From: Pezicula radicicola | Taxonomy: Eukaryota > Ascomycota > Leotiomycetes > Helotiales > Dermateaceae | Length of the DNA: 64,000 nucleotides | NCBI GenBank assembly: GCA_003008705.1 | Contig: PDUO01000019.1 | Location: forward strand, 961,133-1,025,132 | Reading direction: 5' to 3' | Position numbers and translations under genes: made by a program | Notes under the pieces: generated by a model | Told to the model about the DNA's origin: nothing | Databases searched by the model: none | What the model saw: only the letters and a program-made list of their open reading frames with translations | In this document: one piece after another, positions 33,334 to 44,827 of the stretch | Layout: each line of letters opens with the position of its first letter | Numbering within the stretch: position 1 is the stretch's first letter

Positions 33334-36300
33334 ATGGCAAGACCTTCGAAGAATGGGCCTGTGTCGCCTGCAAACTCGAAAACAAACCCTTCCAAGGCAA
33401 TTCAGAAGAAACCGGATGATTATACTTCAGAGGGCGTTGTGGACAACGATGTCTTTCTCCTCCCAGGGTCGGATTATCAGGTCATGGCCGTCGTAACCCT
33501 CGTTGCTGCGGTCGTCAGACTTTTCAGGATATACCAGCCTAGCAGTGTTGTTTTCGATGAAGTACAGTATGTGTTCCCTCCTATACGGACAGAGGAGCAA
33601 TTCGCTGACACCCTGCCGCCAGTTTTGGTGGATTCGCATCCAAGTACATCAAGGGCAAATTCTTTATGGACGTCCACCCTCCTCTTGCAAAACTCCTCCT
33701 CACACTTGCTGGATGGCTGGCTGGGTTTGATGGAGACTTTGATTTCAAGGATATAGGAAAGGATTATCTCGAACCAGGCGTACCATATGTAGCCATGCGA
33801 CTGTTGCCAGCCATTTGCGGCATTCTCTTAGTTCCTACTATGTTCTTGACCCTGAAAGCTTGTGGTTGCAGAACAATGACTGCTACTTTAGGTGCAGGTC
33901 TCATCATTTTCGGTACGTAAACTGGGGATCATACATGGCAAACGCTTACATACTACAGAAAACGGCCTCCTCACACAAGCACGCTTGATCCTCCTCGATT
34001 CCCCACTCATGATCACAACAGCTTTCACTGGATTGGCATTCATATCATTCACGAATCAACACGAGCAGGGACCCTCCAGGGCTTTCCAGCCAAGTTGGTG
34101 GTTTTGGCTGGCGATGACTGGTCTTGGTCTTGGAGCAACTGTTAGTGTCAAATGGGTCGGCCTTTTCACAATTGCGTGGGTTGGAAGCTTGACTCTCGTC
34201 CAATTGTGGGTTCTGCTTGGGGACGTCAAGTCAGTGACTCCTGTAAGTCATCCTATTACTAGAGTTTTATATTTTATGCTGATTGCTAGATAGCGCCTCT
34301 TCGCAAAGCACGTAATGTCGCGAGTATTCTGCCTCATCATCATCCCTCTAACTTTCTACATGGCAATGTTTGGAATTCACTTTCTTTGTCTCGTTAATCC
34401 CGGTGATGGTGATGGATTCATGAGCTCGGAATTCCAGGCTACTCTCAACTCAAAGTCTATGCAAGATGTTCCTGTTGATGTCGCATTTGGAAGCCGGGTC
34501 AGCATTAGACACCACAACACCCAGGGAGGTTATTTGCATTCACATAACCTCATGTACCCAACTGGTAGCAAGCAGCAGCAGATTACCCTATACCCACACA
34601 AGGACGAGAACAATGTATGGCTCATGGAGAATCAGACTGCCCCATTGGACGCTGACGGAAACACCATCAACGGCTCCAAAGCTTACGATAATATTACCCC
34701 ACCTACCTTCATCAGGGACGGAGATACTATCAAGCTTTACCATACTTCCACTGACCGTCGCCTGCATTCTCATGATGTCCGACCCCCTGTCACCGAAGCC
34801 GATTGGCAAAATGAGGTTTCTGCATATGGCTATGAGGGTTTCGAGGGTGATGCTAACGATTATTTCCGGGTTGAGATCATCAAGAAGATGTCTGATGGGG
34901 TTGAAGCCAAGGAGCGCCTTCGAACCATCCAGACCAAGTTCAAGCTTGTCCACATTATGACTGGTTGTGTACTATTTTCGCACAAGGTCAAGCTCCCAGA
35001 TTGGGCATCTGAACAACAAGAGGTAACTTGTGCAAAAGGAGGAACTCTTCCCAACAGTGTTTGGTACATTGAACAGAATGAGCATCCTCAGCTCGGGGAA
35101 GCTGCTGAGAAGGTCAACTATAGAAACCCCGGCTTCTTTGGGAAATTCTGGGAGCTTCAAAAGGTCATGTGGAACACAAATGCAGGTCTTGTTGAGTCCC
35201 ACGCCTGGGATTCCCGTCCCCCATCCTGGCCCATCCTTCGCCGTGGTATCAACTTCTGGGGCAAGGATAATCGCCAAATTTATCTCATCGGTAATCCTAT
35301 TGTGTGGTGGAGCTCTACTCTGGCAGTTGTAATTTTCATGCTGTTCAAAGGCCTAGCAGTCCTGCGATGGCAGAGAGGGTTCAAGGACTATGAGAACACT
35401 ATTTGGAAGCGTTTCGATTATGAGGTCGGATCCTCAGTCCTCGGGTGGGCCTTCCATTACTTCCCATTCTACCTGATGCAGCGCCAGTTATTCTTGCACC
35501 ACTACTTCCCTGCTCTGTACTTTGCGGTTATTGCTTTGTGCCAGATTTACGACTACGCCACTGCTCGAGTTCCTAGAATTGGCCTTCGTGAGAATCCTCT
35601 CATTGGTCGAGTCGGTGCTGTTTTCTTCTTGGCAGCCAGTGCTGTAGTATTCACCTTGTACTCGCCCCTTGCCTACGGAAATCCATGGACCAAGTCTGCC
35701 TGTAATAAAGTAAAGCTCTTCGAGACTTGGGACTGGGATTGCAACACTTTCCTTGATAATGTGAGTCTAGATCCGTCTGATGTACCGGTCTGGAAGGCAC
35801 CAGTTCGTGGCCGGGGATAATCATGGCTTGATGCTGATCTCCTTAGTATTCTCAATACTCCACTCAATCCGTCAACGCCAACAAGGATGTCCACAAGACA
35901 GAAAATCCCTTGGTCCCAACTTCAGCCGCCGCACCCCCAGCTCGACCAGCAGCAGGTGAACAGAAACCTATCGTTCAGGAACAGCCGCCGCCCGTCATGT
36001 CGGAAGCCCCAGCCGAACCCATTGTTTCCGCAAAGCCTCTTCCTCTTGGTCAGAGCATCTTATCTCGTGAGGAAAAGGTTGAATACAGAGATCAAGACGG
36101 CAACCTCCTTGACCCTGAGCAAGTCAAATCTCTTGAAGGAAAAGTCAGCTTTAAGACTCGATACGAAACCAGAACCCGCATGGTAGATGCACAAGGAAAT
36201 GAAATTCATCTTGATGGAAACGGCCAGCCTGCGCCTCCACCTAATGTGGCTCCACCTCACCCGGACGTTGAAGGTTCAGAACCCGAAACTGTTGGTATTT

Positions 36301-36437
36301 CTGAGCCAGAGAAAGCCGAAGCACCGGCTGCGCAGAAAGACGTTAAGGCAGACGAGAGCAAGGAGGAGAGTATTGCAAAGTCGGATACAGGGGCAGCTAA
36401 GCCTGCAAGTGAGGGCAATGATGCTACGGCTGTGTAA
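33334..36437 (+). CDS. pmt2: Protein O-mannosyltransferase, Pmt2 family, five exons (954 aa)
   Basis: Exons 33334-33566, 33623-33912, 33959-34242, 34294-35760 and 35847-36437 total 2865 nt. Joins restore conserved blocks: SSVVFDEV|HFGGFASKYI, AGLIIF|ENGLLTQARLIL, KSVTP|RLFAKHVMSR, TFLDN|YSQYSTQSV. The catalytic Asp-Glu of the first luminal loop is at about 75-76, followed by KGKFFMDVHPPLAKLLL. Many membrane helices flank a luminal MIR region (RVSIRHHNTQGGYLHSHNL and later RLHSHDVRPPVT). The C-terminal helices include FHYFPFYLMQRQLFLHHY. It transfers mannose from dolichyl-phosphate mannose to Ser/Thr in the ER, usually as a Pmt1-Pmt2 heterodimer, and is needed for cell-wall proteins. An acidic, Pro/Ala-rich cytosolic tail of about 170 residues follows the last helix. 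Confidence 0.94.
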
Positions 36438-38265
36438 ACTGTTTCTTTTGTTGGTTAGTGAATTGGGTGTGGGCAAAATGGGGTGCGTTTTGGAGCTGAA
36501 AGATTTTGTACCATTAAGAAATGCATCTGGAGGCAGGCCAATAATATGATGAACTACATCTAGCAATACGTATTGTTCCACTCCGCAGTGCCCGTGCCGT
36601 TACCATGCAAAGCATTAGAGCATTTTGACATGTGAGTTACTAATTAATCATGCTCCTAACCTCTCCCTTTCGTATAGCATATGACATGTGCAATTAATAG
36701 TTTCATATTTATAAAAATATATATATTCAGATCCTTCATCTAGCTAGGGTCATCGCTGCGTAGATATCTCTGTTACTGTTGGAAATGGGAGAATATATTG
36801 ACGAATATATGGATCCGAAGTAAATAGACAATTGCTTGATTTCTATAGGTACGAAAATGAGACTATATATACACAAAAGAGAGTGAGTACTGAATCACCC
36901 ACGAACAGCTTGCATAACATCGGAGAAACGGTCTAAATATGAGAGAGTGGCTTAGAAACCGACCGCCAGAATAATGCCGTCGGGCCATCTGTGGCATGAA
37001 CTGAATATTTGCAAGATTTGTGGTTTCTGAAATGGATGGCAATACTGCTATATTTGGCAACAGTTACAACTTGCAAAATCGTTTAGAATACTAAGAGGCT
37101 TTGTATGTCACCGTGGCGATAGAATTCATATACCTAGCTTTGTACACAAGCTTTAATTACAATCAGATATCGACATCGAGTGACTTACTCAAATCAAGTG
37201 AGGTACGGGATTCAAATAAGTGAGTGACTATGGTCAAGTGGCAGTGCCTGATTCCACAGAAAGTTTTCCAGTTTCTATAGATGTAAATTTTAAGCGCTAC
37301 ACACTCATCAAAGCCATCAAAAGAACCAGAAGAGCTATCGACTCTATAGCCATATTGGTATAGGGCCAACGAACCTTTGCCTCTCTGCCACCACTCCTAC
37401 GGATGGATAAAAACTCGAAAACGCGGTACCAGCCCCTGGTTGCCTATATTGCCATAAACCTTCCGCTGGCTTCATCCCATTGAGACGTTCTTTACCATCT
37501 TTCGTATCCGTCTGCGATATACAAGGTGAGCAACGGAGGTACCTAAATCCCTTCTAGAAATGACGCTAAGTTAGGGAAAGAGACCCACTATTTGATGATA
37601 TTCGAAGTAATGCCGACACTGTGGCTATTGTAGTTTCCAATGCCTCTTGATCAAAAAGTTCACGGATGCAGTACTTGGCGATAATGGTGGAAGATATATT
37701 AGCAGTAATTGATATTCCGCATCCATCAAAGTTGTCATCCTTCAATTTTAGAATTATTGGGCAGTGGATATGTTTGACGAATATTGGATGAGAGTTTTCA
37801 GGGTTAGTTTATTACGAAAATCATTTGTAAAGCTTTAGGCAGTGCAATTTAACCTTCGTTGTATGATGCAACTTTGAAGGTGTCGAATATATGATTAGAT
37901 TAAAGCTTTAACTTAGTACTAAAGTAACAACTTTATCAATTCCAATATTCAATAGTCACAAAAGTAGATGGACTTAATAACCTCTTAGAATAAAACCAAA
38001 TAAATGTCTAATAGTATTCAGGTATTTCCTTCATAAGGAAGCTTTACCAGGCTCAACTATTACTGCACCATACCCAATTTCGATTAGAATTCCAGACCAC
38101 AGTTTGAACCATACGATATGACAAACGGAAGCTTTGGTCTCGTTCCTAGTAAAATCAAGTAGTACATAACGTCTTTGGAAAAAGACGTCTAGTACAAGAA
38201 ATCAACTTTCCTGTTGCAAGGAACAAATCAATCAAAATTTGAAAGAGAGGCAAAAACAAAAAATC
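36438..38265. other. Intergenic region, no gene seen
   Basis: The pmt2 3' UTR is followed by AT-rich sequence. A diverged dispersed repeat lies at about 37165-37290. Small frames (36863-37060, 37163-37369 minus) show no support. Confidence 0.4.
37165..37290. repeat. Dispersed noncoding repeat, second type (copy 2)
   Basis: GTGACTTACTCAAATCAAGT, then CAAGTGGCAGTGCCTGATTC and TTCTATAGATGT, occur in the same order as in the copy at 26613-26790. It is shorter between the blocks and clearly diverged. Confidence 0.4.
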
Positions 38266-38355
38266 TGGAGCGGCAGGTGATCGAAACCTGGACTTCATCG
38301 AATCTTAAGCTACGAAGCTTGCAAACGAGGCACTCTACCACTGAGTTACAGCCCC
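38266..38355 (-). tRNA. tRNA-Ala (UGC)-like gene with an 18-nt intron; possibly decayed
   Basis: Read on the minus strand it folds as a cloverleaf: acceptor GGGGCTG with CCGCTCC and discriminator A, including the G3-U70 pair that identifies alanine tRNAs; D arm ACTC/GAGT; anticodon arm CCTCG, loop TTTGCAA, CGATG; T arm CAGGT/ACCTG with TTCGATC loop. An 18-nt intron follows the base 3' to the anticodon, the standard eukaryotic position. Oddities: mismatches at 6-67 and in the anticodon stem, and the nearly invariant G53-C61 pair replaced by T-A, which alters the internal B box. It is either a divergent functional gene or a pseudo-tRNA. It stands alone between pmt2 and phospholipase B. Confidence 0.68.
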
Positions 38356-39825
38356 AATAGATAAACACAAAAGTTCTTATTGTACTATTTAACCAATAGA
38401 CCAAGGTCGATTTTTGAGCAAAAGTGTTTGTGTGTGGAGACTGACTAAGTGGAGTCATTGGGGCAAGCGCCGTCGCTTAACAAAAAGGTTTAAAGTTTGG
38501 TTGAGGAGCTATCTAATTTCTATCGATTCCTGATTCTTGCACTATTCCTAAATGGCTAGAGCTAAAGATTTTCAAAAATTGGAAGTATCTTCTACTATCT
38601 GTGATCCTTCGACGGTCAAAAGGATATAAGAGGTGCCAATATTGGTATGGCGGGAGACCCATCCTGTCTCGGCTCAGTTGGTGTCCATTTTCTTTAACCG
38701 AGACAGCACAAATCCCGAGACCTCGTATATTTTAGTAAGACTTACTTAGTATTTATACATGGCTTTTACTTAGAGAAAAAACTTTCATCGACTCGATTAG
38801 ATTTTACTATCCATAACCATTGTTGGCATTAGGCTTCTAACATCACCTCTCCTAGTATAATTCCGTAGCCGGCCGGCCCATTTATTCGCCAATCGATATA
38901 GGGGGTACCTCCGTATCTGTTTGTATATTTATATTTTGGGGAATTAAGATCGCCAGACAAGCGTAGATCAGAATTACATAGATCTCTATCTTTAGGAAAA
39001 GCCTGTCGCTTCTAATTCTATAATAAAGTTGATAGTCTCGGACATGATCGTATGAAGAATATTGAGTGCCTGGGTCTTTTTTATTCTTCTCGCTCCGTAC
39101 GTTAGACTCCTTCGAAGTCGATGGGTCCTGTCGATTTAGTTATATACCCTATGCAAGTAGAAGTCCTCTTTCTTGTACTTAAAAAATCGTTCGTGCGAAT
39201 AATACTCCCTGTTGAGAGCTGTGTAACATAACAGCCTTTCCTGGGGGAGAAAAAAACGACTCTTGTGTCTGAGAAGATGTTTGGGAAAGTAGCTCTTACC
39301 AGCATCTACCAAGGGAACTCACTCTCTAAGTGAGTTAAGAGGAAAGACATAGATGTTTGTACTATACCTATCCTCTTAGAAAAGCGATTGATTTGTAGTA
39401 CAAGACAATATAATATCTCCCCGCACTCACTTAATAGTATTTAGTAACCATTCAAAACCAATATATCCTATTCTAAGGAGAATCGAGAAGATTTAGGTCT
39501 TCAATTGTCCTTAGAAAGGCGAAATTTATGTCTCACCTATTATATTTCATCACCTGACTTTGTTATACGCTCCTGCAACAAGGGTAAGAGAGAAGGGTCA
39601 AAAAGATGGACATACCCTATAAGAAAGGAAGATTTCGGCGTAGATTAGCCATTGCTAGGCGCTGTAATAGCTTGGATAACTTAAAGTATTTCTCATAATG
39701 GGCACTACCTCTCATGTGTATTCTCCACCAAGTACATTATATATCAATTACTTTTACTCATTATAATACTTAATTAGCCTCTTCAAATATGTACGTAAGA
39801 CTCCTCGATGCTCATAACACATATC
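38356..39825. other. Intergenic region, no gene seen
   Basis: About 1.5 kb of AT-rich sequence. An inverted pair of GAGAC-rich words (CCATCCTGTCTCGG near 38660 and CCGAGACAGCACAAA near 38698) could form a hairpin. No coding feature is recognised. Confidence 0.4.
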
Positions 39826-41702
39826 TCATGAATCATAATAACAATACTTAGCAAGACAACCCGTGCAATCACTCGGTAGTGCCTCGCCGGTCTTCATCAT
39901 AATCCCACAACCTAGGCAAGTACCCCAAGCACTATCATCGCCTTGTGTAATAACCTCAACGCCATTGGCAATCATCTCGGTCGTCTCTGTTTTCGAATAC
40001 ACAAGTTGAGCGGTAGCAACGTTGGATGCGAAGGTAAAGTTGTGGTTGGGGATGTAGATGATAGTGGCGACGGAAGTATCGTTGCACCCGAAGAAAGTAG
40101 CACGTTGGTTCAGGCCTTCCGAGATGAATGTTTCAACGGACGGGATGAAGGGCATGCGGGTCAGATTTGCATTGTTGATGGCTTGTACGTAGGTTGTAAG
40201 AATCTCGGTACCGTTGGGGAAGTTGTCGTCTGTGTCCGCTGAGTTGTCGTTCACTAGGATAACATCTACAGCTCGTTCTGGTCGCAAGAATGGGAAGATG
40301 GGGTTGTTTTGGAGAGCCTCCCCACCGTCAACGAGACTGAGTGATGACTGGGCAGATACGTTATTGGCCGAGTTGGGTGTAGATGTGCTGGATTGGTAAC
40401 CGTAGAAGGGATTGGGATATGATGCGTACTCATCAGAAAACACAACCTCGTGAGCATAGTCCAAGATCTGGGCGAGTGTCGTGTCGAGATCCGTGGAAGA
40501 ATTTGCAGCCGCTGGTACAGAGAAGCATAACTCATTGAAGAGATTGCTAGAAGAACCGAGAATGAAGCCAAGGTTATCAAAATTGTTAGTACATGCGGTA
40601 CCTGTTGGCTGTCCGTTCTCTAAACTGGTCCCAAGGTAATGGGTCTGTGTAAAGGCACTAATGTCTGCATCCCAGCTTCCAAATTCGTAGGGTGTAAATT
40701 CATAGGTTGTTGCGTTGGGGCCTGGAGTGCATTCGCCGAGCCAAGTCTTGACACCTAAAGAGGTAATAACTGGAAAGGGAACCGCATATGAGGTAAAGTT
40801 GGAGAAGCCAGTGACTGAAGACAGGGTAGTACTGGCGCCACCATCACTTCCTTCGAGAAGCTGATAACTGAGTAAACGTCCCCACGGATCTGTAAGGGTC
40901 GTATCAAAGCCAGCAGCTTCTTTGTCGCTGATGTCGTTCACCACATCGAAGTATGCAACAGCAGCCAACAGAAACTCGGGGTCTATAACAATTAGCAATC
41001 GCTTTGTAGGTTTCTGAGAGTGGAAAATACTTAAGAACTGCAGAAGATGCCTTGAGTACAGACGCATTTCTACAGCTCCAAGTCACACAACAACAGAGGC
41101 GTGTCTTGATCTACTCACCTAAAAGACTGTCTTGAAAAGCTTGCGCCCATAAATTCTCATGCAGGTACGAGATTGTTGGATAATTGTTTCCCATAAAAGA
41201 TGAAAGAAGCCAGGCACCTCCTATCCAGGTGTAAGGAGAGTGTCACACTGGCACCAATTGGAAGAACTAACCTGAAAGTCCTGCCTGGTAAGTAAGCCCT
41301 TGGTACAAGCCTGAAGTGCTCACATCACTGTCCCGTCCGTCAAGTCCTTGAATCACACCGCCTCCCGTAAGCAACGATCTGTAACCACCACCACTAGTTG
41401 TCAAAGCAACCTGTTCAAGTTCAGTACGGTGCATTTGACTACTTCGCAAGGAGAAGTCTTACGGTGGGCAGAGAACTAGTCCCGAAGCCGGAATTTGTCT
41501 TCAGCAACCAAGCCGATAGGTTCTCATCGGCCACGGCTTTCCTTGCTGTCCTATAAGTTTCCTCATAGGAATTCAAACCACTGGCATCTCGGATAAGAGC
41601 AGTTGAGGGACAAGTTGCTGGAACTGGGGCATATCCCGCTTCGGCGGTAGATAAAAGAGCGCCCATGATGAATGGAATGTACTTGACAAATGGCGAATTC
41701 AT
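39826..41702 (-). CDS. Secreted phospholipase B / lysophospholipase, four exons (545 aa)
   Basis: Exons 41702-41463, 41410-41272, 41220-41119 and 40982-39826 give 1638 nt. Introns are 52, 51 and 136 bp; the joins read LPT|VALTTSGGGYRS, AGLSG|GAWLLSSF and QDSLL|DPEFLLAAV. A signal peptide spans about residues 1-22 (FIMGALLSTAEAG). The nucleophile elbow is GLSGG (Ser near 126) and the catalytic Asp lies in SLVDGGEALQNNPIFP (near 379), the Ser/Asp pair of the cPLA2-like PLA2_B domain. The usual Cys-rich end is present (GEALPSDCTGCLAKYC). About eight N-x-S/T sites fit a secreted glycoprotein; no GPI tail is visible. It removes acyl chains from phospholipids and lysophospholipids outside the cell. 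The 136-bp third intron is long for this window. Confidence 0.92.
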
Positions 41703-43481
41703 AACCGACTCTGCGGAGAAAGACCACAGAACTTGAACAGAGGTTGGACTTCAACATGGAACCCAGGGGCACACGCAGATGACTTTATGGAGACTCTCCC
41801 AAGAAAGTCAGAGCTTGGCTCTACACTAAGGCAGCGTACCTGAGATCATCACCGGACAAAGCCCCCACCATGCACAATAATAATGGCAGTTGAAAATTGA
41901 AATTGAAAGTGAAGGTGAAAGCGGAAGTCAAAGTAAAAATGGAAGTGAACAGGCTCCATTTCGGGTCATCTACTTCGTACGCGTCCCTTACTGCTGCACA
42001 TACGGTGTTAAGGTGGGTAGGCGGGTGGTACTCTGGGGTATACAGTCGCTCCTGTATAAAAGGAAAGAGTGTGTTGCCGGATTCGGTCAGAAGCTGAGAG
42101 AGAGAGAGGAAGGTCTACGAAGTACATCCAGTCAGGCCAATTAACCCAATTAACCTAGCCAATTACCCAATCATGCAGGATTGACATCTTGATCCGAGAC
42201 TAACGGGAAACTAAAGAGCCAGAACCAGTGGCAACCACACGCGCCACACGTGGAAAAATGGTGGAAACATGGACATCTATCGATATGCATCAAGCGCCGG
42301 CCATGCAATCTGAACTGGGACGTCGATACGCTTGGTGGGTCTAAATATGTATTTTAGACTTTGAGCATCGTGGTTCGTTACCGCCCAACGAGCAAAGAGA
42401 GGCAGTGCGCCGGCCTAGGTCATTCAGCATAACGGAAGCACCGTCAGAGCTGTCGTCCGTACGCTGCACTTCGGAGTGCGCCATCAAAATAAGGATGCAT
42501 GTGGGATGAGGTAGGAGAACTACTAATGATGCAGTAATACTACTCGTACTTTACGAAGTATGCAGTACAGTGAGGTGGTACAGGTGGTACAGGTGGTACA
42601 GGTGGTACATACTTATAATAGTACAGGAATAATAATGCGCAGGTCCACGATCCGTACCTCAACGACAACCCTGAAGAAATGCGGATACGGCGTTTAGCGA
42701 CGATGTCTGAGAGGAGGATCACGAGGATGAGATGAAAAGCGTGGCGCCCTGGTATTGTACCGGTGCTGTACTGTACAGTACGAAGGCCTACTAAATTTAC
42801 TGTGCTTCTCCTCGGATCGGTGCAACCTTGACAGCGGATCTCCGAGCGGGAGATCTTGGGGCTGGGCATACGGGATTACGGGATTACTGAACTGTACGGT
42901 GCGGCACTTCGGACGCTGTGAAGATGTTGTGCAGTCTTTTGTGGTGCGTGGCTCGGTACTGTAAGCAGAGAACAATGGATCATCGATAGCAAGGATTACT
43001 CAGATACTGCCGAGGTACGAGGTACTGTACTCTCTTTTTCCATACCAGCCTGCGACTCGTACTACGGAGGTATTTCTTGACATTACCCTAATAGACACCT
43101 TTTCCGACCCATAATATCTGTAAGTAGACGTACTGTACCTTTCTTTATTCATTGAACTTAGTGACCGTGGTTGAGTGGCCGGCATGTGAGAGGATGACTA
43201 GAGTTGTGGTGCGGAGGACTGAGCATTAGATTTCCTTCCTCGATCACTGTTACCAATGCGGTGTATCAACTCTACTGTCGTTATACAGTATCAAAACCTA
43301 AACCTATTTAATTCTTTCCCTTAAGTGAGATCGGATGTTTGTGATGACGCTGCACAAACAGGACATAGAGAAGATAGGAGGTCGAGGCTTGCACTTTCCC
43401 ATGCTTCACCAGCCTCATTCAGCAAGTATACTTTTGCTTACCTTGGTCTCGCAAAATCGGCTTTCTTATTTCCATCCCTCA
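41703..43481. other. Intergenic region with GTAC-rich zone
   Basis: It holds the phospholipase promoter and the 3' region of the dehydrogenase. A purine-rich, (GAAGTGAAA)-like stretch lies at about 41890-41950, a 9-bp tandem repeat at 42574-42609, and GTAC-containing words are unusually frequent at 42540-43140. No supported gene is present. Confidence 0.45.
42574..42609. repeat. 9-bp tandem repeat (GGTGGTACA)4
   Basis: Four exact head-to-tail copies of GGTGGTACA are visible. It lies in the intergenic, GTAC-rich zone. Confidence 0.9.
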
Positions 43482-44827
43482 TCATAGCTCCTTCTTGCCC
43501 GCTCCTCTAACCAAAGCCTTCAACCGATCAAGCCCGAACATCCTGGGGAGGACCAGATCAAAGACCCAAGTGCCCACCCACTTCAACAAATTAGTACCAT
43601 GTTTGTTTTTCTCAAAGAGCAGGAGTAAGAGCCTTGAGACATGTTCTCCGACTCATGAGACAAGTGTTTCAAGGGCTTAAGAACAAAGAAATATGTGCTT
43701 ACAACTTTAGCAAACCACACAAGAAGCGCTTTATTCCCCTTCCAGAGCCATTTTGCCGGCTTGCTCTTCAATGAAGAAGCGACCACATCACGCGCGTATA
43801 CTTCATTAGGCATCGCATTTTCCTGACTGTGCTTCTGCCTCCTCTCAAACTCGGGAAGCAAGGGAAGATATAATGAATCGTCTGGCAACGACCTGTGTGT
43901 CCTCGCAATGTTACTCTGTATTCCCCCCGTAACGATGACGAGGACTCGAACATCAAATGGCTCTAATTCGAGTCTCAACGTTCTTGAATAAGCGTGAAGC
44001 GCTGCTTTCGACGCATTATACACACTGCCGAAGCAGTACCTTCAACAAATTAGTACTATGTTTTTTCCAAAGAGTAAGAGTAAGAGCCTTGAGACATGCT
44101 CCCGGAGTCGTGAGACAGTGTTTCGAGGGAATGGGAACAAAGAAATATGTTGCTTACGGGAGAACCCCAGCAAGAGATCCTATGTTAACGATAACGCCTT
44201 TGGAGGCAATGAGGAAAGGTGTGAATGCCTGAGTGAGGGCTATTATGGCGAAGAAGTTAGTTTCGAAGCATGCCCTGGCTTCTGAAAGATCCACGTCTAG
44301 GGCTGGCATAGTATACTAGGAATTTAGTATTAGTAGTGCTCTCTTTGAGAGGGTTTAGGACAAGATTAATGAATGGCGAGGCATGTCTTGAGTATGGAAA
44401 GCTCGACACGCAACAATAGGACAAAAAATGAACCGGATTTACGAACGTTTCGACCCCTTTGATGTACCTCGTCAGCAGAAAATCTAACGGCTCGCAGCAG
44501 GGCCAAGCATACGCGTTGTTAACCAATATATCCAACTTTCCACCAGTAAGAGCATCAACCTTTTTCTTCGCTGCGGCGATGTCATCGCTGCTGTTCACAT
44601 CCAAGCTAACCGTAGTCATACCCAATTCCGCGAGGTCCTCGATGGCAGACTTATTCCGTGCTGTGGCAATGACATGGAGGCCCTTTGAGTGATATTCTCG
44701 CGCGAGAGAATTCCCTATTCCGCCCTTCTTACACCTGTTGAGGTTAACACTCAACTCAGAGGCTGGCAGCAGCTCGGATCATCTCATACCCTGTCACCAA
44801 CACAAACTTAGTGCCCTGAGTAGACAT
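43482..44827 (-). CDS. Short-chain dehydrogenase/reductase, Ayr1-like, five exons
   Basis: Exons 44827-44790, 44734-44443 (3' end uncertain), 44315-44158, 44039-43703 and 43580-43482 sum to 924 nt (307 aa). The cofactor motif forms across intron 1 (VTGCKKGGIGNSLA), NNA follows LDILV, and the active site is YNASK in GSVYNASKAALHAYSRTL. The end WVGTWVFDLVLPRMFG suggests a membrane-associated tail. It resembles fungal NADPH-dependent 1-acyldihydroxyacetone-phosphate reductases (lipid droplet/ER). Oddities: introns 3 (44157-44040) and 4 (43702-43581) are near-identical in sequence; and at the exon 2/3 join the best donor near NNA does not keep frame, so the model uses a later GTAAAT donor and carries about 22 extra residues. 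The gene may be intact with unusual splicing or damaged there. Confidence 0.72.
43581..43702 (-). repeat. Introner-like intron B in the dehydrogenase gene
   Basis: This 122-nt intron starts GTAAGCACATATTTCTTTGT, has branch-like GTACTAATTTG and ends TTGTTGAAG. It matches intron A (44040-44157) along nearly its full length. An internal inverted pair, CCTTGAAACA with TGTCTCAAGG, could form a hairpin. Confidence 0.75.
44040..44157 (-). repeat. Introner-like intron A in the dehydrogenase gene
   Basis: This 118-nt intron starts GTAAGCAACATATTTCTTTG, contains CATGTCTCAAGGCTCTTACT, and ends with TAGTACTAATTTGTTGAAG. The same blocks, in the same order and spacing, form intron B in the next position of the same gene. 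Confidence 0.75.

Noticed and set aside
38640..38720. Possible second tRNA or small RNA in a GAGAC-rich hairpin
   Set aside because: The arms can pair but no D-arm, T-arm or known RNA motif could be fitted.
41897..42144. Frames rich in Lys/Glu near a purine tract
   Set aside because: The coding appearance comes from a simple GAAGTGAAA-like purine repeat, not from a gene.
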